From positions 1-64,000 of the forward strand of contig CAZKNH010000002.1 in NCBI GenBank assembly GCA_964553875.1: 64,000 nt of DNA. Reading direction: 5' to 3'. Each line of letters starts with the position of its first letter. Position 1 is the first letter of the stretch. The notes beneath the pieces were generated by a model. It saw nothing but the letters and a program-made list of their open reading frames with translations, was not told where the DNA came from and made no database searches. The translations under genes and the position numbers were made by a program. Source of the DNA: ZC4RG20 sp964553875 (lineage in GTDB: Bacteria; Pseudomonadota; Gammaproteobacteria; Steroidobacterales; Rariloculaceae). Shown here piece after piece: positions 32,929 to 41,992 of this stretch.

Positions 32929-34122
32929 TCAGCCTTCGGCCGGTCCCGCGACCGCCATTCCGCCGGACGCGCTGGCGAGCGGCACATCCACGGCGAGAGC
33001 GCTTTCGCCCGCATAAATGTGCAAGGCGATGAGCACCGGAAGCCCGCACCACAGCAGCTGCACGTGAGGCCACAACGAGCCGACGACCGCGACGCCCGCC
33101 GCGCCTGCGTAGAGCATCGGGTTCGCACGCCGGCCGGCACGACGCAGAACCGGCACGGCGCTCGCGAGCAGCAGCGCGACGAAGAGCCCGCGAACGCCGA
33201 CCGGCGTGCCGAGAATCACCGGGTCCCACTCGAGCCTGATCGCGTTCGAGCCGAGGGACGCCGCGAGATACCACAGGCCGAGCGCGATGACCGGCGCCGT
33301 CGCGCCGTCATGCCCGGCAGCGATGCGCCGGACGACGATTAGCGCGCAGCCGAGGTAGCACGCGGCCGCGAGCCAATCGGCAGGTCCGCCGGGGTACGGC
33401 AGCACGAACGTCGCGGCGACGAGAATCGGGGCGAGCGTCGCGGCCACACCGAGGACGAGCAGCCGATGCCGAGCAAACTCGAAGGGCTCCCGTCCGTCCG
33501 CGATCGCGCCGAGCGTGTTTCTGCTCGTGACGGCGACGAGCAGCAGCATGGCCAAGAGCTCGATGCCCTCCTCGATCGCGGCTCGCAAGCCGTAAACGAC
33601 CGGATTCGGCCATTCCCTGCTGTGCTGAATGTACTCCTGGAGCGGCACCGTGCCGAGCAGCACGAACGCGAGCAGCAGGAGCAGCGGAACGCGTCTTTGC
33701 CCGGAGCGCAGGAGCTCGAGCCATGCATAGCCGATCAGCGGGGCCAACGGTACCGCGAGCACGGCGATGTACTCGAGCCCTGCCGTCACGAGGAACTCGT
33801 GCAGCGAGGCGACCTCGTCGAACGACAGGATGAGTAGTGCCGCGGCGAGCGCGAGCCAGGCGCTGCGCTCCGCGCGGCGCATATTCCGCGCCGCCGCGCC
33901 GTCGAGCGCGAACGCGGCCGCGAGGAGCAGCAGCATGCCGGACCACCACGCGCCGACATTGTTCTCGCCGGCAAGACCGATCCAATAGAGCAGCGTCGAG
34001 AGGGCGCCCCTCCCGTCGAGCGCGAACGACAGGAACGTCACGAATACGAGGATTGCAGAACCGAGAACGAGGATCGAGAACCAGACGCGGCCCACGGAAG
34101 CCGCGCGACCTGCCGCATGCAC
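32929..34122 (-). CDS. Multi-pass membrane protein with conserved acidic/histidine motif, unrecognised
   Basis: A 397-residue polytopic protein with about ten predicted transmembrane helices. Inside the membrane part is a polar cluster: SFDEVASLHE near residue 100, EYIQHSREWP near 163 and EEGIEL near 185. These acidic residues and histidines within helices could form a metal or proton site, as in some membrane hydrolases. I do not recognise the family. It stands alone; its 5' end is 14 bases from the palindromic repeats that border the scaffold gap. Confidence 0.65.
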   Translation of the reverse strand: MHAAGRAASVGRVWFSILVLGSAILVFVTFLSFALDGRGALSTLLYWIGLAGENNVGAWWSGMLLLLAAAFALDGAAARNMRRAERSAWLALAAALLILSFDEVASLHEFLVTAGLEYIAVLAVPLAPLIGYAWLELLRSGQRRVPLLLLLAFVLLGTVPLQEYIQHSREWPNPVVYGLRAAIEEGIELLAMLLLVAVTSRNTLGAIADGREPFEFARHRLLVLGVAATLAPILVAATFVLPYPGGPADWLAAACYLGCALIVVRRIAAGHDGATAPVIALGLWYLAASLGSNAIRLEWDPVILGTPVGVRGLFVALLLASAVPVLRRAGRRANPMLYAGAAGVAVVGSLWPHVQLLWCGLPVLIALHIYAGESALAVDVPLASASGGMAVAGPAEG

Positions 34123-34135
34123 GGATCCCCTCCTA

Positions 34136-34214
34136 GAAATCGGGGTCAGACCCCGATTTCTCGCTCAAAAAGGGGTCTGACCCATTTTTCCGAAAAGGGG
34201 TCTGACCCCGATTT
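34136..34214. repeat. GGGGTCAGACCCC palindromes left of the gap
   Basis: A near-perfect palindrome GAAATCGGGGTC-A-GACCCCGATTTC (34136-34160) is followed by AGGGGTCTGACCCATTTTT and AAAAGGGGTCTGACCCCG units up to the gap. The 55 bases 34160-34214 recur exactly on the other side at 34315-34369. Confidence 0.92.
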
Positions 34215-34314
34215 NNNNNNNNNNNNNNNNNNNNNNNNNNNNNNNNNNNNNNNNNNNNNNNNNNNNNNNNNNNNNNNNNNNNNNNNNNNNNNNNNNNNNN
34301 NNNNNNNNNNNNNN
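34215..34314. other. Scaffold gap (100 N)
   Basis: Exactly 100 N, a conventional placeholder, so its true length is unknown. Because identical 55-base repeat sequence abuts both sides, the break is most simply explained by a longer array of the same repeat, or by sequence between copies, that the assembler could not resolve. Confidence 0.98.
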
Positions 34315-34412
34315 CTCGCTCAAAAAGGGGTCTGACCCATTTTTCCGAAAAGGGGTCTGACCCCGATTTCCCCCCGGCCTTCCCGAGTTTCCGGCCGGGG
34401 AGGGTTCTGACG
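34315..34412. repeat. GGGGTCAGACCCC palindromes right of the gap
   Basis: 34315-34369 repeats the 55 bases on the left of the gap without a mismatch. It is followed by CCCCCCGGCC and a degenerate unit (GGGTTCTGACGCCGATTTC) to about 34420. The remaining 90 bases before the MFS gene end show no gene. Confidence 0.9.
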
Positions 34413-34502
34413 CCGATTTCCTGGCGACTATGGATGCAAAACTCGTACCGTCGGTTCCGGATCGCGGACGGTCCAGTGAGCAAGACGCTCGCGAGCGGCG
34501 TC

Positions 34503-35837
34503 CTATGGCGCGCGCCCAGCGGCCGACAGATCGGTGCCGCGCTCGGGGCTCGTTCCGCGCCGGCGGTCGTTCAGCCAGATCGCGCCGAAGATCGGCAAGA
34601 GCAACAGCGGAATGACGACCGCGGCCTGGAACGACTCGCTCGATGCGTAGCGCAGCACGGCCGCGAGCTCCTCGCCGCTCAACGCAGCGAGCGCGTCCGC
34701 GCCCCCGGCCGCTTCGTTGCGTGCCGAATCGAAAATTCGGCCCATGATCGGCAGCATGATCTGGTTCGCCATGCCGGCCGCAAAGCCCATGATGCCCATC
34801 GTGAACGCGCCGCCCCGCGGGTAGCGCTCCGCGACCGACGCGACCATCGTCGGGTACATGTAGCAGACGCCGATGCCCCAGATCGTCGCGGCGACGAACA
34901 CGAGCGCGGGCGACTGGGCGACGCTCAACCCGTAGAGGCCGATCGCCGCAATCAGGCTGCTCCACCACAAGAGCCCGACCGCGGGCACGAAGCGCGTCAG
35001 GTGGCCGGCGAAATGCCGCATCACGAACATCAGGCCGCTCACGTAGACGAGCACGAGGATGCCCGGCATCCCGGCGGTGTTCGTCAACGCGAGATCGACC
35101 CACTGTCCCGGCGCGAGCTCCGTCGTCGCGGTCAGCATCATGCAGCCGAACCAGACGAAGCAGCCGGGCGAACGAATGATCTCGCGGTACATGTCTCTGT
35201 GGCTCACGCCCGCGGCGACACGCTCCGTCACGGGGAACTCCGCCGTGAACGCGAGCCACGCGAGAATCGCGCCCGGGACCATCAGGATCGCGAGATTCCA
35301 CTGCCACGGGACACCCGCGATGCCGAGCCCGAGGCCGAGCAGCCCGCCGATCACGATGCCGGCCGGCCACCACGCGTGCAGCACGTTCAGGCGGTGCGTC
35401 TTCTCGTTCGGATAGAGCGCCGTGACGAGCGGATTGCTGGCCGCCTCGACGGCGCCCCAGCCGAGGCCTGTCAACAAGAAGCCGCCGTAGATCATCCAGT
35501 AGCTCGCGTCCGTCACCGGCATCAGCGACGCGGCGATCACGATGATGCTGCCGACGATGTACCCGAGCGCGGAGAAGAGCAGCATCCGCCTCATGCCCAG
35601 GTGATCGACGAGCGCGCTGCCGAAAAGGAGCGTAAGAGCGAAGCCGATGAACGTCGCGCCGAGCACGATGCCGATCATCTCGCCGGAGCGCGCGACGTCG
35701 ATCTGCTCGAAGATGCCGCCCTGGATGTCGGCGGCGATGTTCGTGCGGACGGCGAAGCCCAACCCGATCATGAAGATCGACAGGTTCGCGATCAGGAAGA
35801 GTCTGCGCGGATCGATCGCCTTGTTTCGATCATTCAT
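34503..35837 (-). CDS. MFS transporter
   Basis: A 444-residue major facilitator with twelve predicted helices. It has a motif-A-like loop (GSALVDHLGMRRMLL near residue 75), an aromatic N-terminal half typical of sugar-type carriers (EAASNPLVTALYPNEKTHRLNVLHAWWPAG) and a six-plus-six pattern. It is the last of three overlapping minus-strand genes with a sugar-phosphate-isomerase-like protein and a Gfo/Idh/MocA dehydrogenase (eight-base overlap with the former), so it probably imports the substrate of that pathway, a sugar, polyol or inositol-like compound. Exact specificity cannot be read from sequence. Confidence 0.85.
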   Translation of the reverse strand: MNDRNKAIDPRRLFLIANLSIFMIGLGFAVRTNIAADIQGGIFEQIDVARSGEMIGIVLGATFIGFALTLLFGSALVDHLGMRRMLLFSALGYIVGSIIVIAASLMPVTDASYWMIYGGFLLTGLGWGAVEAASNPLVTALYPNEKTHRLNVLHAWWPAGIVIGGLLGLGLGIAGVPWQWNLAILMVPGAILAWLAFTAEFPVTERVAAGVSHRDMYREIIRSPGCFVWFGCMMLTATTELAPGQWVDLALTNTAGMPGILVLVYVSGLMFVMRHFAGHLTRFVPAVGLLWWSSLIAAIGLYGLSVAQSPALVFVAATIWGIGVCYMYPTMVASVAERYPRGGAFTMGIMGFAAGMANQIMLPIMGRIFDSARNEAAGGADALAALSGEELAAVLRYASSESFQAAVVIPLLLLPIFGAIWLNDRRRGTSPERGTDLSAAGRAP

Positions 35838-36882
35838 CGTCGAGCCCCAGCACGAAGCGGTTCATCCCTCGGTCGACGCCGGACGCGGCGAAATCGTCGA
35901 ACGCCCGATCGGTCGTCCGGATCATGTGCGAGCGGATGAACGGGGCCCCTTCCCGCGCGCCGTCCTCCGGATGCTTGAGGCAGCATTCCCACTCGAGCAC
36001 GGCCCAGCCGTCGTAGCCGTACTGCGCGAGCTTGCTGAAGATCGCCTTGAAATCGACCTGGCCGTCGCCCGGCGAGCGAAACCGGCCCGGCCGGTCGATC
36101 CAGCTCTGGTAGCCGCCGTAGACGCCGGAGCGGCCGTTCGGCCGGAACTCCGCATCCTTCACGTGAAATGCCTTGATCCGCTCGTGATAGAGGTCGATGA
36201 ACTCGAGATAGTCGAGCTGCTGCAGCACGAAGTGACTCGGATCGAACAGGATGTTCGCGCGCCGATGGCCGCCGACCGCGTCGAGGAAGCGCTCGAACGT
36301 GACACCGTCGTGCAGGTCCTCGCCCGGATGGATCTCGAAGCAGACGTCGACGCCCGCTTCGTCGAACGCGTCGAGGATCGGCCGCCAACGCCTCGCGAGC
36401 TCCGCGAAGCCTTCCTCGACGAGACCGGCGGGCCGCTGCGGCCACGGATACATCGTGTGCCACAGGAACGCGCCCGAGAAGGTCGCGTGCGCCTCGAGCC
36501 CGAGATGCGCGCTCGCGCGCGCCGCAGCCTTGAGCTGACCGGTCGCCCACTCGCACCAGCGGCTCGGATCGTCGCGCACGGACGGATGCGCGAACGACGC
36601 GAAGAGCGGCGCATAGGCCGGATGAACGGCGACGAGCTGGCCCTGCAGATGCGTCGAGAGCTCCGTGATCTCGACGCCCGCTTCGCGGAGCCTTCCGGCG
36701 ACGTCGTCGCAGTACGCCTTGCTCTCGGCCGCGCGCTCGAGATCGAAGAGCTTCGGATCCGACGTCGGCACCTGCACGCCGATGTAGCCGAGCGAAGCTG
36801 CCCATTTCGCCATGCCCTCGAGTGAATCGAAAGGCGGCTCGCTGCCCGCGAACTGCGCGAGAAAGATCGCCGGTCCTTTCAA
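35830..36882 (-). CDS. Sugar phosphate isomerase/epimerase (xylose-isomerase-like TIM barrel)
   Basis: A 350-residue member of the AP endonuclease 2/xylose-isomerase-like barrel family: YIGVQVPTSDPKLFD near residue 33, the metal-ligand glutamate region CFEIHPGEDLHDG, the FDPSHF motif, and AFHVKDAEF, ending with WAVLEWECCL. The start codon is TTG at 36882, supported by a strong GGGAGG stretch just upstream. The next gene overlaps its end by eight bases. With the neighbouring dehydrogenase and MFS carrier it forms a typical sugar or inositol catabolic module. Confidence 0.85.
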   Translation of the reverse strand: MKGPAIFLAQFAGSEPPFDSLEGMAKWAASLGYIGVQVPTSDPKLFDLERAAESKAYCDDVAGRLREAGVEITELSTHLQGQLVAVHPAYAPLFASFAHPSVRDDPSRWCEWATGQLKAAARASAHLGLEAHATFSGAFLWHTMYPWPQRPAGLVEEGFAELARRWRPILDAFDEAGVDVCFEIHPGEDLHDGVTFERFLDAVGGHRRANILFDPSHFVLQQLDYLEFIDLYHERIKAFHVKDAEFRPNGRSGVYGGYQSWIDRPGRFRSPGDGQVDFKAIFSKLAQYGYDGWAVLEWECCLKHPEDGAREGAPFIRSHMIRTTDRAFDDFAASGVDRGMNRFVLGLDDE

Positions 36883-36927
36883 TGTCCTCCCTCCCCCGTT
36901 GCGTGCGCCGCCCCGGCCGGCGCGGGA

Positions 36928-38100
36928 TCATTCGAGCCGCGGAAAGTCGTGCCACTTCGCGTCGGACGCGCTCGCGCCGATCGCAGCATCGATGAAGGCC
37001 ATGCCGCGCAGCGCGGCGTCGATGCCGGGCACGGCATTCCGTACCGGGCACGGCGGCGTTGAACCCGCAAACGCGCGCACCTGCGCTGCGAAATCCCGAT
37101 ACAGGTTCGCGAACGCCTCGATGTAGCCTTCCGGGTGCCCCGCCGGCACGCGTGCCGCGGCCTGCGCCCGCTCGCCGAGATACGCGCCGCCGGTGCGGAG
37201 CCGCTCGGCCGGGCGATCGGCGTGCTTGATCCACAGCGTGTTCGGCTCCTCCTGCCGCCACGCGAGCCCGGCTTTGTCGCCATACACGCGCAGCGTCAGC
37301 GCGTTCTCCTCGCCGACCGCGATCTGGCTAGCGCTCAAGAGACCGCGCGCTCCGTTATCGAACTGGAGCAGCACACTCGCGTCGTCGTCGAGCGCGCGCC
37401 CGTCGACGACGCGGTAGAGCGCCGCGCATAGCCGCGTCACGCGAAGGCCCGTGACGTGCTCCGCGAGCTGAAACGCATGCACGCCGATGTCGCCGATGCA
37501 GCCGCCGCGCCCGGCGCGCTCGGGATCCGTCCGCCATTCGGCCTGCTTCTGACCGCTCCGCTCGATCGGCTGTGCGAGCCAGCCCTGGTGATACTCGACG
37601 AGCACCTTGCGGATGCGGCCGAGCTCGCCCGCCGCGACGCGAGCTCGCGCCTCCTCGATCATCGGATACGCGGCATACGGATGCGTCAGGCCGTACAAGA
37701 GGCCCGACGCACGCACCGCGTCACGCAGCGCGATGCACTCGTCGAGCGTCGCGGTCGCGGGCTTGTCGGACAGCACGTGAAAACCGTGGCGGAGCGCCGC
37801 GAGCGCGATCGGCAGATGCAGATGGTTCGGCGTGACGATGGCGACGAACTCCATGCGCCGCTCCTGCGGGAGCGTAGCCTCCGCACGAAACATCGTCTCG
37901 AAATCGGGATACGCGCGGTCCGCGTCGATGCCGAGCGCGAGCGCGGAACGGCGGCTCCTCTCGGCTTCGCCCGAGAACGCGCCGCAGACGAGCTCGAGCA
38001 CGCCGTCGAGCAGCGCGGCGCTGCGGTGCACGGCGCCGATGAACGCGCCTTCGCCGCCGCCGACCATGCCGTATCTGACCTTCCCTCCCCCGCCCGACAT
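36928..38100 (-). CDS. Gfo/Idh/MocA family oxidoreductase
   Basis: A 390-residue NAD(P)-dependent dehydrogenase. It has a Rossmann motif (VRYGMVGGGEGAFIGAVHR), the FVAIVTPNHLHLPIALAALRHGFHVLSDKPAT signature with its catalytic EKP-type lysine as DKP near residue 105, and the C-terminal region with GDIGVHAFQLAEHVTG. I chose the ATG at 38100 because the fold starts directly after it. First gene of the three-gene catabolic operon (dehydrogenase, isomerase, MFS). The substrate is probably a sugar or inositol derivative. Confidence 0.88.
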   Translation of the reverse strand: MSGGGGKVRYGMVGGGEGAFIGAVHRSAALLDGVLELVCGAFSGEAERSRRSALALGIDADRAYPDFETMFRAEATLPQERRMEFVAIVTPNHLHLPIALAALRHGFHVLSDKPATATLDECIALRDAVRASGLLYGLTHPYAAYPMIEEARARVAAGELGRIRKVLVEYHQGWLAQPIERSGQKQAEWRTDPERAGRGGCIGDIGVHAFQLAEHVTGLRVTRLCAALYRVVDGRALDDDASVLLQFDNGARGLLSASQIAVGEENALTLRVYGDKAGLAWRQEEPNTLWIKHADRPAERLRTGGAYLGERAQAAARVPAGHPEGYIEAFANLYRDFAAQVRAFAGSTPPCPVRNAVPGIDAALRGMAFIDAAIGASASDAKWHDFPRLE

Positions 38101-38176
38101 CGTCGCACCCGAAGCCGAAATCCTCCCGGATTGTAGACGGCCGGTTTCGCGATGGAAATGCGACGAGCGGCCGCGC

Positions 38177-38806
38177 TCAAGCGAAATTACGGCGCCACAC
38201 GGCTTCGAGCCGCGGCACGCTTTCGGCCGCGCGCGCAATCGAGGCGAGCTTCGGCGTGTGCGCCTCGAACCACGGACGCCCCGGCCGCCAGCGCGTCATC
38301 GTAGTGACGTAGAGGTCGATCGCGGAGAAACGCTCGCCGAGAAACCACGGCGCATCGGCCGCGCCGTCGAGCAACGAGTAGAGTCTTTTCGCGTGCGCCG
38401 TGACGGCGTCTTTGAAGCCGGGCTGTGCCGGAGCCTCGGCGACGAAGCGCGACGGGTCGTCCGCGTACGTGTACGTCGGATACACGTTCGCGACGAGGAA
38501 GACGAGCCAGCGCAGAAACTTCGGCCGCGCCGGATCGCCGGGCGGCGGCACGAGCGTGTCGCTGCCTGCGAGATCGGCAAGGTGGAGCGTGATCGCCGCG
38601 CTCTCGGTCATGACCTCGCCGTCCTCGAGCACGAGGGTCGGGATCTGCGCGAGCGGGTTGAGCGCGCCGACTTTCTCTCGCGCGTCGGCCGACGCGAACA
38701 AGTCGCCGACGCGCTCGAAGTCGTAGTCGAACCCGTACCAGGCGAGCTGCGCCTCGACGATCGTCGATCCCCAGCCCGGCTCGCCGAAGAGCCTCATCCT
38801 CGCCAT
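38177..38806 (-). CDS. Glutathione S-transferase family protein
   Basis: A 209-residue two-domain GST. The N-terminal thioredoxin-like domain has the cis-proline in NPLAQIPTLVLEDG and the ESAAITLHLAD motif. The C-terminal helical domain contains WFLGERFSAIDLYVTTM. The usual catalytic Ser/Cys near the N-terminus is replaced by a GWGST stretch, where S or T may serve. An internal ATG (MRLFGEP) three codons in is an alternative start. It stands alone between the sugar operon and a SIMPL gene; the substrate is unknown. Confidence 0.88.
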   Translation of the reverse strand: MARMRLFGEPGWGSTIVEAQLAWYGFDYDFERVGDLFASADAREKVGALNPLAQIPTLVLEDGEVMTESAAITLHLADLAGSDTLVPPPGDPARPKFLRWLVFLVANVYPTYTYADDPSRFVAEAPAQPGFKDAVTAHAKRLYSLLDGAADAPWFLGERFSAIDLYVTTMTRWRPGRPWFEAHTPKLASIARAAESVPRLEAVWRRNFA

Positions 38807-38881
38807 CGGCTCGTCCTCCTGCTCGCGCCGGGCGCAGAGAAGTATCGGACATCCGTGTCCGGACCGATCGTCCGACGCCTC

Positions 38882-39634
38882 TCAGTCGACGCCGATCTCG
38901 TACGCCACCGTGACGTTCGCCGTGATGTCGACCTGACCCGGCTCAACCGGCGTCGCCGCGATATCCCTCGCAAGCCGCTGCTCGGCGTACGGCATCGGCG
39001 GACGCACGCCGTACTCGCCGGCGACGACCTCGCGCACGCCGACGATGCGCACGCCGAGCGCCGCGGCGATCGCGTCGGCCTGGATCCTCGCCTCCTCGAC
39101 CGCGAGCTTCATCGCCTCGGCGCGGGCGCCGGCATCGTTTCGTACGCCGAAGACAATGCCTTGCAGCTGATTGGCGCCTGCCTCGATGCCGGTGTCGATC
39201 ACCTCGCCGATCCGCGCAAGCTCGACGACCTCGACGCTGACGACGTTGCTTGCCCTGTAACCGACGATCCGCGGCTCCTGCGGCTCGCCGCGCTGCGAGT
39301 AAGGCTGATTTCCGTAGACCGGATACAGCGACAGATCCTCGGTCCTGAGCGCCTGGTCCGGCACGCCGATCCCGCGCATCCCGTCGAGCACGCGCTGCAT
39401 CGTCTCGTTGACTTGATTCTGCGCGGTCGCGGCATCCGGCGCCTCGGCGAGCACGCCGAGCCTGACGATCGCGTGATCCGGCTGGATCGACACGTCGGCC
39501 GACGCGGTTACGCGGATGACCGGCGGCTCGCGGAAGACGGCTCTCTCCTGGCCCGCGGCGCAAGCCGCCCATCCGAGCCACAACGCCGCTGCGGCGGCGA
39601 CGATTCGTGTCGGGTTCTCGAGCATGTCTTTCAT
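38882..39634 (-). CDS. SIMPL domain (DUF541) exported protein
   Basis: A 250-residue periplasmic protein. The signal peptide (AAAAALWLGWAACAAGQE) is followed by the SIMPL fold: PPVIRVTASADVSIQPDHAIVRLGV near residue 37, a NQVNETMQRVLDGMRGIGV helix, and a repeat-like second half ending VDITANVTVAYEIG. Members of the family are periplasmic or outer-membrane-associated and poorly understood. The start at 39634 (or 39625) follows directly on the signal peptide; the frame upstream is a shadow of the LysE gene. Confidence 0.85.
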   Translation of the reverse strand: MKDMLENPTRIVAAAAALWLGWAACAAGQERAVFREPPVIRVTASADVSIQPDHAIVRLGVLAEAPDAATAQNQVNETMQRVLDGMRGIGVPDQALRTEDLSLYPVYGNQPYSQRGEPQEPRIVGYRASNVVSVEVVELARIGEVIDTGIEAGANQLQGIVFGVRNDAGARAEAMKLAVEEARIQADAIAAALGVRIVGVREVVAGEYGVRPPMPYAEQRLARDIAATPVEPGQVDITANVTVAYEIGVD

Positions 39635-39663
39635 CGGTCGGCAAAGAACACGAGCTAGTTGTC

Positions 39664-40290
39664 TCACGGCACGGGCATCGGTGCAATCGGTGAGTCGCCG
39701 CCGACCCAGAGCGTCGCGACGGCATAGAGCATCAGCACGCCGACGACGAGCCCGAGGTAGTCGCCCCAGCGCTCGAGCGCAAGGCCGCGCCGCAACGATG
39801 CACCGAGCAGCGCCCAGACCGCGATGCACGGCAGGTTGATGCACGCAAACACGCCGCAGACGACGAGCACGCCGAACCCGCTCGGCGCGATCTGCGGCAC
39901 GAACACGGACGAGGCCGTGACGCCCATCAGCCATGCCTTCGGATTCGCGAACTGGAAGAGCGCCGCCTCGACGAAGTCGAGCGGCCGCGCGGGCTTCTCC
40001 GCCGCGGTCGGCACGAACACACGACGCATGCTCCATGCGAGGTAGAGCAGGTACACGGAGCCCGCGACCTTCAGCATCAGTCCGACGACGGGGAAGGCGG
40101 CGACGACGGCGCCGACGCCGCTCGCGCAGACGAAGAGCAGCAACAGGAAGCCGACGAACACGCCGGCGAGATGCGGCAACGTGCGCTTCAAGCCGAACGC
40201 GATGCCGGACGCCGACAGCATCAGATTGTTCGGCCCGGGCGTGATCGATGACGCGAATGCGAAGCTCACGAGCGGCAGCAACGTTTCCAT
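39664..40290 (-). CDS. LysE/RhtB family amino-acid exporter
   Basis: A 208-residue membrane protein with six predicted helices and the family signature SSITPGPNNLMLSASGIAFG near residue 15, followed by LAGVFVGFLLLL. It exports amino acids or related metabolites. It is divergent from a MocR-type regulator 94 bases away, the usual arrangement when the regulator controls the transporter. Confidence 0.9.
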   Translation of the reverse strand: METLLPLVSFAFASSITPGPNNLMLSASGIAFGLKRTLPHLAGVFVGFLLLLFVCASGVGAVVAAFPVVGLMLKVAGSVYLLYLAWSMRRVFVPTAAEKPARPLDFVEAALFQFANPKAWLMGVTASSVFVPQIAPSGFGVLVVCGVFACINLPCIAVWALLGASLRRGLALERWGDYLGLVVGVLMLYAVATLWVGGDSPIAPMPVP

Positions 40291-40384
40291 GACGCGGAAC
40301 CTTTCGATACGAGGGCCGCACGCTACTGCCGCGTAGCGAACTAGTACAGAATCAGCTACATTGAATTTCGATTGATACAGATGG

Positions 40385-41818
40385 GTGGTGGCCGTGGCCG
40401 CAAGAAGGAACCTGCGCTACGAGCGGATCGCGGATCTCGTCGAGCGGCAGATCGCGAGCGGATCGCTGAAGCCGCACGATCGTCTGCCCTCCGTCCGCAT
40501 GATGAGCCGCAATGCCGGCGTCAGCGTCGGCACCGTCGTGCAGGCGTACATGCATCTCGAGCGGCGCGGCCTCCTCGAGACGCGGCCCCGCTCCGGATTC
40601 TTCGTCGCGCCGCGGGCGGCCGCGCTCGAGCTGCCGTCGGCGCGGCGTTCTCGCTCGCGCACCCCGCGCACGGTCGCCCCGAAAGTCGTCGACACCGTGC
40701 TCGCATCGCTCGCGCGCACGGATCTCGTCGCGCTGAACAGCGCCGTCACGAGCCCCGCGGCGCGGCTCAACGGGCGGCTCAACGGCCTCACGCGCCGCGT
40801 GCTCCGCGAGCTGCCGGACCTGCCGAACGTGTTCGTGATGCCGCCGGGCCACGAGCCGTTGCGCCGCGAGATCGCCAAGCGGATGGCCCTATGCGGCGCG
40901 AGCGTCGATCCCGACGACGTCGTGATCACGAACGGCACGATGGAAGCGCTCGCGCTCGCTCTCGGCGTGCTGTGCCGCCCGGGCGACACGGTGCTCGTCG
41001 AGTCGCCGACGTACTTCGGCATCCTGCAGCTGCTCGAGCACCTGCGGCTCAAGGTCGTCGAGGTGCCGAACCATCCCGAGCGCGGCATCGACGTCGCGGC
41101 GCTCGAGTACGTGACCGCGGGAACCCGTATCGCCGCCGCGGTCCTGCAGTCGAGCTTCAACAACCCGACGGGCGCCGCAACGCCGAACGACCAGAAACGC
41201 AGGATTCTTGCGATCCTCGACCGCCACGGCATTCCGTTGATCGAGGACGACATCTACGGCGACCTCCACTTCGGCAACGAGCGGCCGAAGCCGTTCGCGG
41301 CGTTCGACGACACGGGCTCGGTGATCACGTGCGCGTCGATCTCGAAATCCGTCGCGCTCGGCTTCCGCATAGGCTGGGTCGTCTCGCCGCGCTACACGAC
41401 CGAGCTCGTCCGGGCGAAGTTCTGCACGTCGGTCGCGACGCCGACGCTGCAGCAGCACGTCGTCGCGCGCTACCTCGCCGAAGGGCTCCACGACCGCCAC
41501 CTGCGCCGCGTGCGCGAGGAGCTCGCGACGAACGTCCGGCGCTTCACCGAGGCGATTGCCGCGGCCTTTCCGCCCGGCACGGGCGTGTCGCGGCCCCAGG
41601 GCGGCGTCGTGCTCTGGCTCGAGCTCCCGAAGGACGTCGACGGGCTGTCGCTCTTTCGAGCAGCGCTCGCACGGCGCATCGGCATCGCGCCCGGGCTGAT
41701 GTTCTCGGCGAGCGGCGATTATCGGAACTTCATCCGCCTGAGCGCCGGCGTTCGCTTCACGGCCGACGTCGCGAGGGCGCTCGAGGTCCTCGGCCGCCTT
41801 GCGCGAGGCCGCCCGTGA
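40385..41818 (+). CDS. MocR-type regulator (GntR DNA-binding plus aminotransferase domain)
   Basis: A 477-residue PLP-binding transcription factor. A GntR winged helix spans residues about 8-75 (YERIADLVERQIASG, LPSVRMMSRNAGVSVGTVVQAYMHLERRGLL). A class I aminotransferase domain follows, with the PLP lysine in SISKSVALGFRIGWV and NPTG in FNNPTGAATPNDQK. The start is a GTG at 40385 (a second GTG follows immediately). The 94-base spacer to the divergent lysE gene contains TAGTACAG (40342), CAGCTACA (40353) and TGATACAG (40373), possible half-sites. It probably senses an amino acid or vitamin B6 compound and regulates the exporter. Confidence 0.88.
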   Translation: MVAVAARRNLRYERIADLVERQIASGSLKPHDRLPSVRMMSRNAGVSVGTVVQAYMHLERRGLLETRPRSGFFVAPRAAALELPSARRSRSRTPRTVAPKVVDTVLASLARTDLVALNSAVTSPAARLNGRLNGLTRRVLRELPDLPNVFVMPPGHEPLRREIAKRMALCGASVDPDDVVITNGTMEALALALGVLCRPGDTVLVESPTYFGILQLLEHLRLKVVEVPNHPERGIDVAALEYVTAGTRIAAAVLQSSFNNPTGAATPNDQKRRILAILDRHGIPLIEDDIYGDLHFGNERPKPFAAFDDTGSVITCASISKSVALGFRIGWVVSPRYTTELVRAKFCTSVATPTLQQHVVARYLAEGLHDRHLRRVREELATNVRRFTEAIAAAFPPGTGVSRPQGGVVLWLELPKDVDGLSLFRAALARRIGIAPGLMFSASGDYRNFIRLSAGVRFTADVARALEVLGRLARGRP

Positions 41819-41992
41819 CGGCCCGTCGCGGCGCCCGCGACCGCACGCCGCGCCGTCGGACCGGCCCCGTGAATCCCCGGCCAGTCGCCGGTTTGCGAGG
41901 CGCGGAACGACTCTCCTTTCGCCCGGCTGCGCCGGATCGCCGTTCTTTTCTTTACAATGCCCCGCTCGGCACGATCACCGGGGCCAAGGGAA

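Noticed and set aside
34165..35373. Open frame crossing the N gap and the MFS gene
   Set aside because: It includes unknown bases and is in the wrong frame for the MFS protein, which is clearly encoded at 34503-35837.
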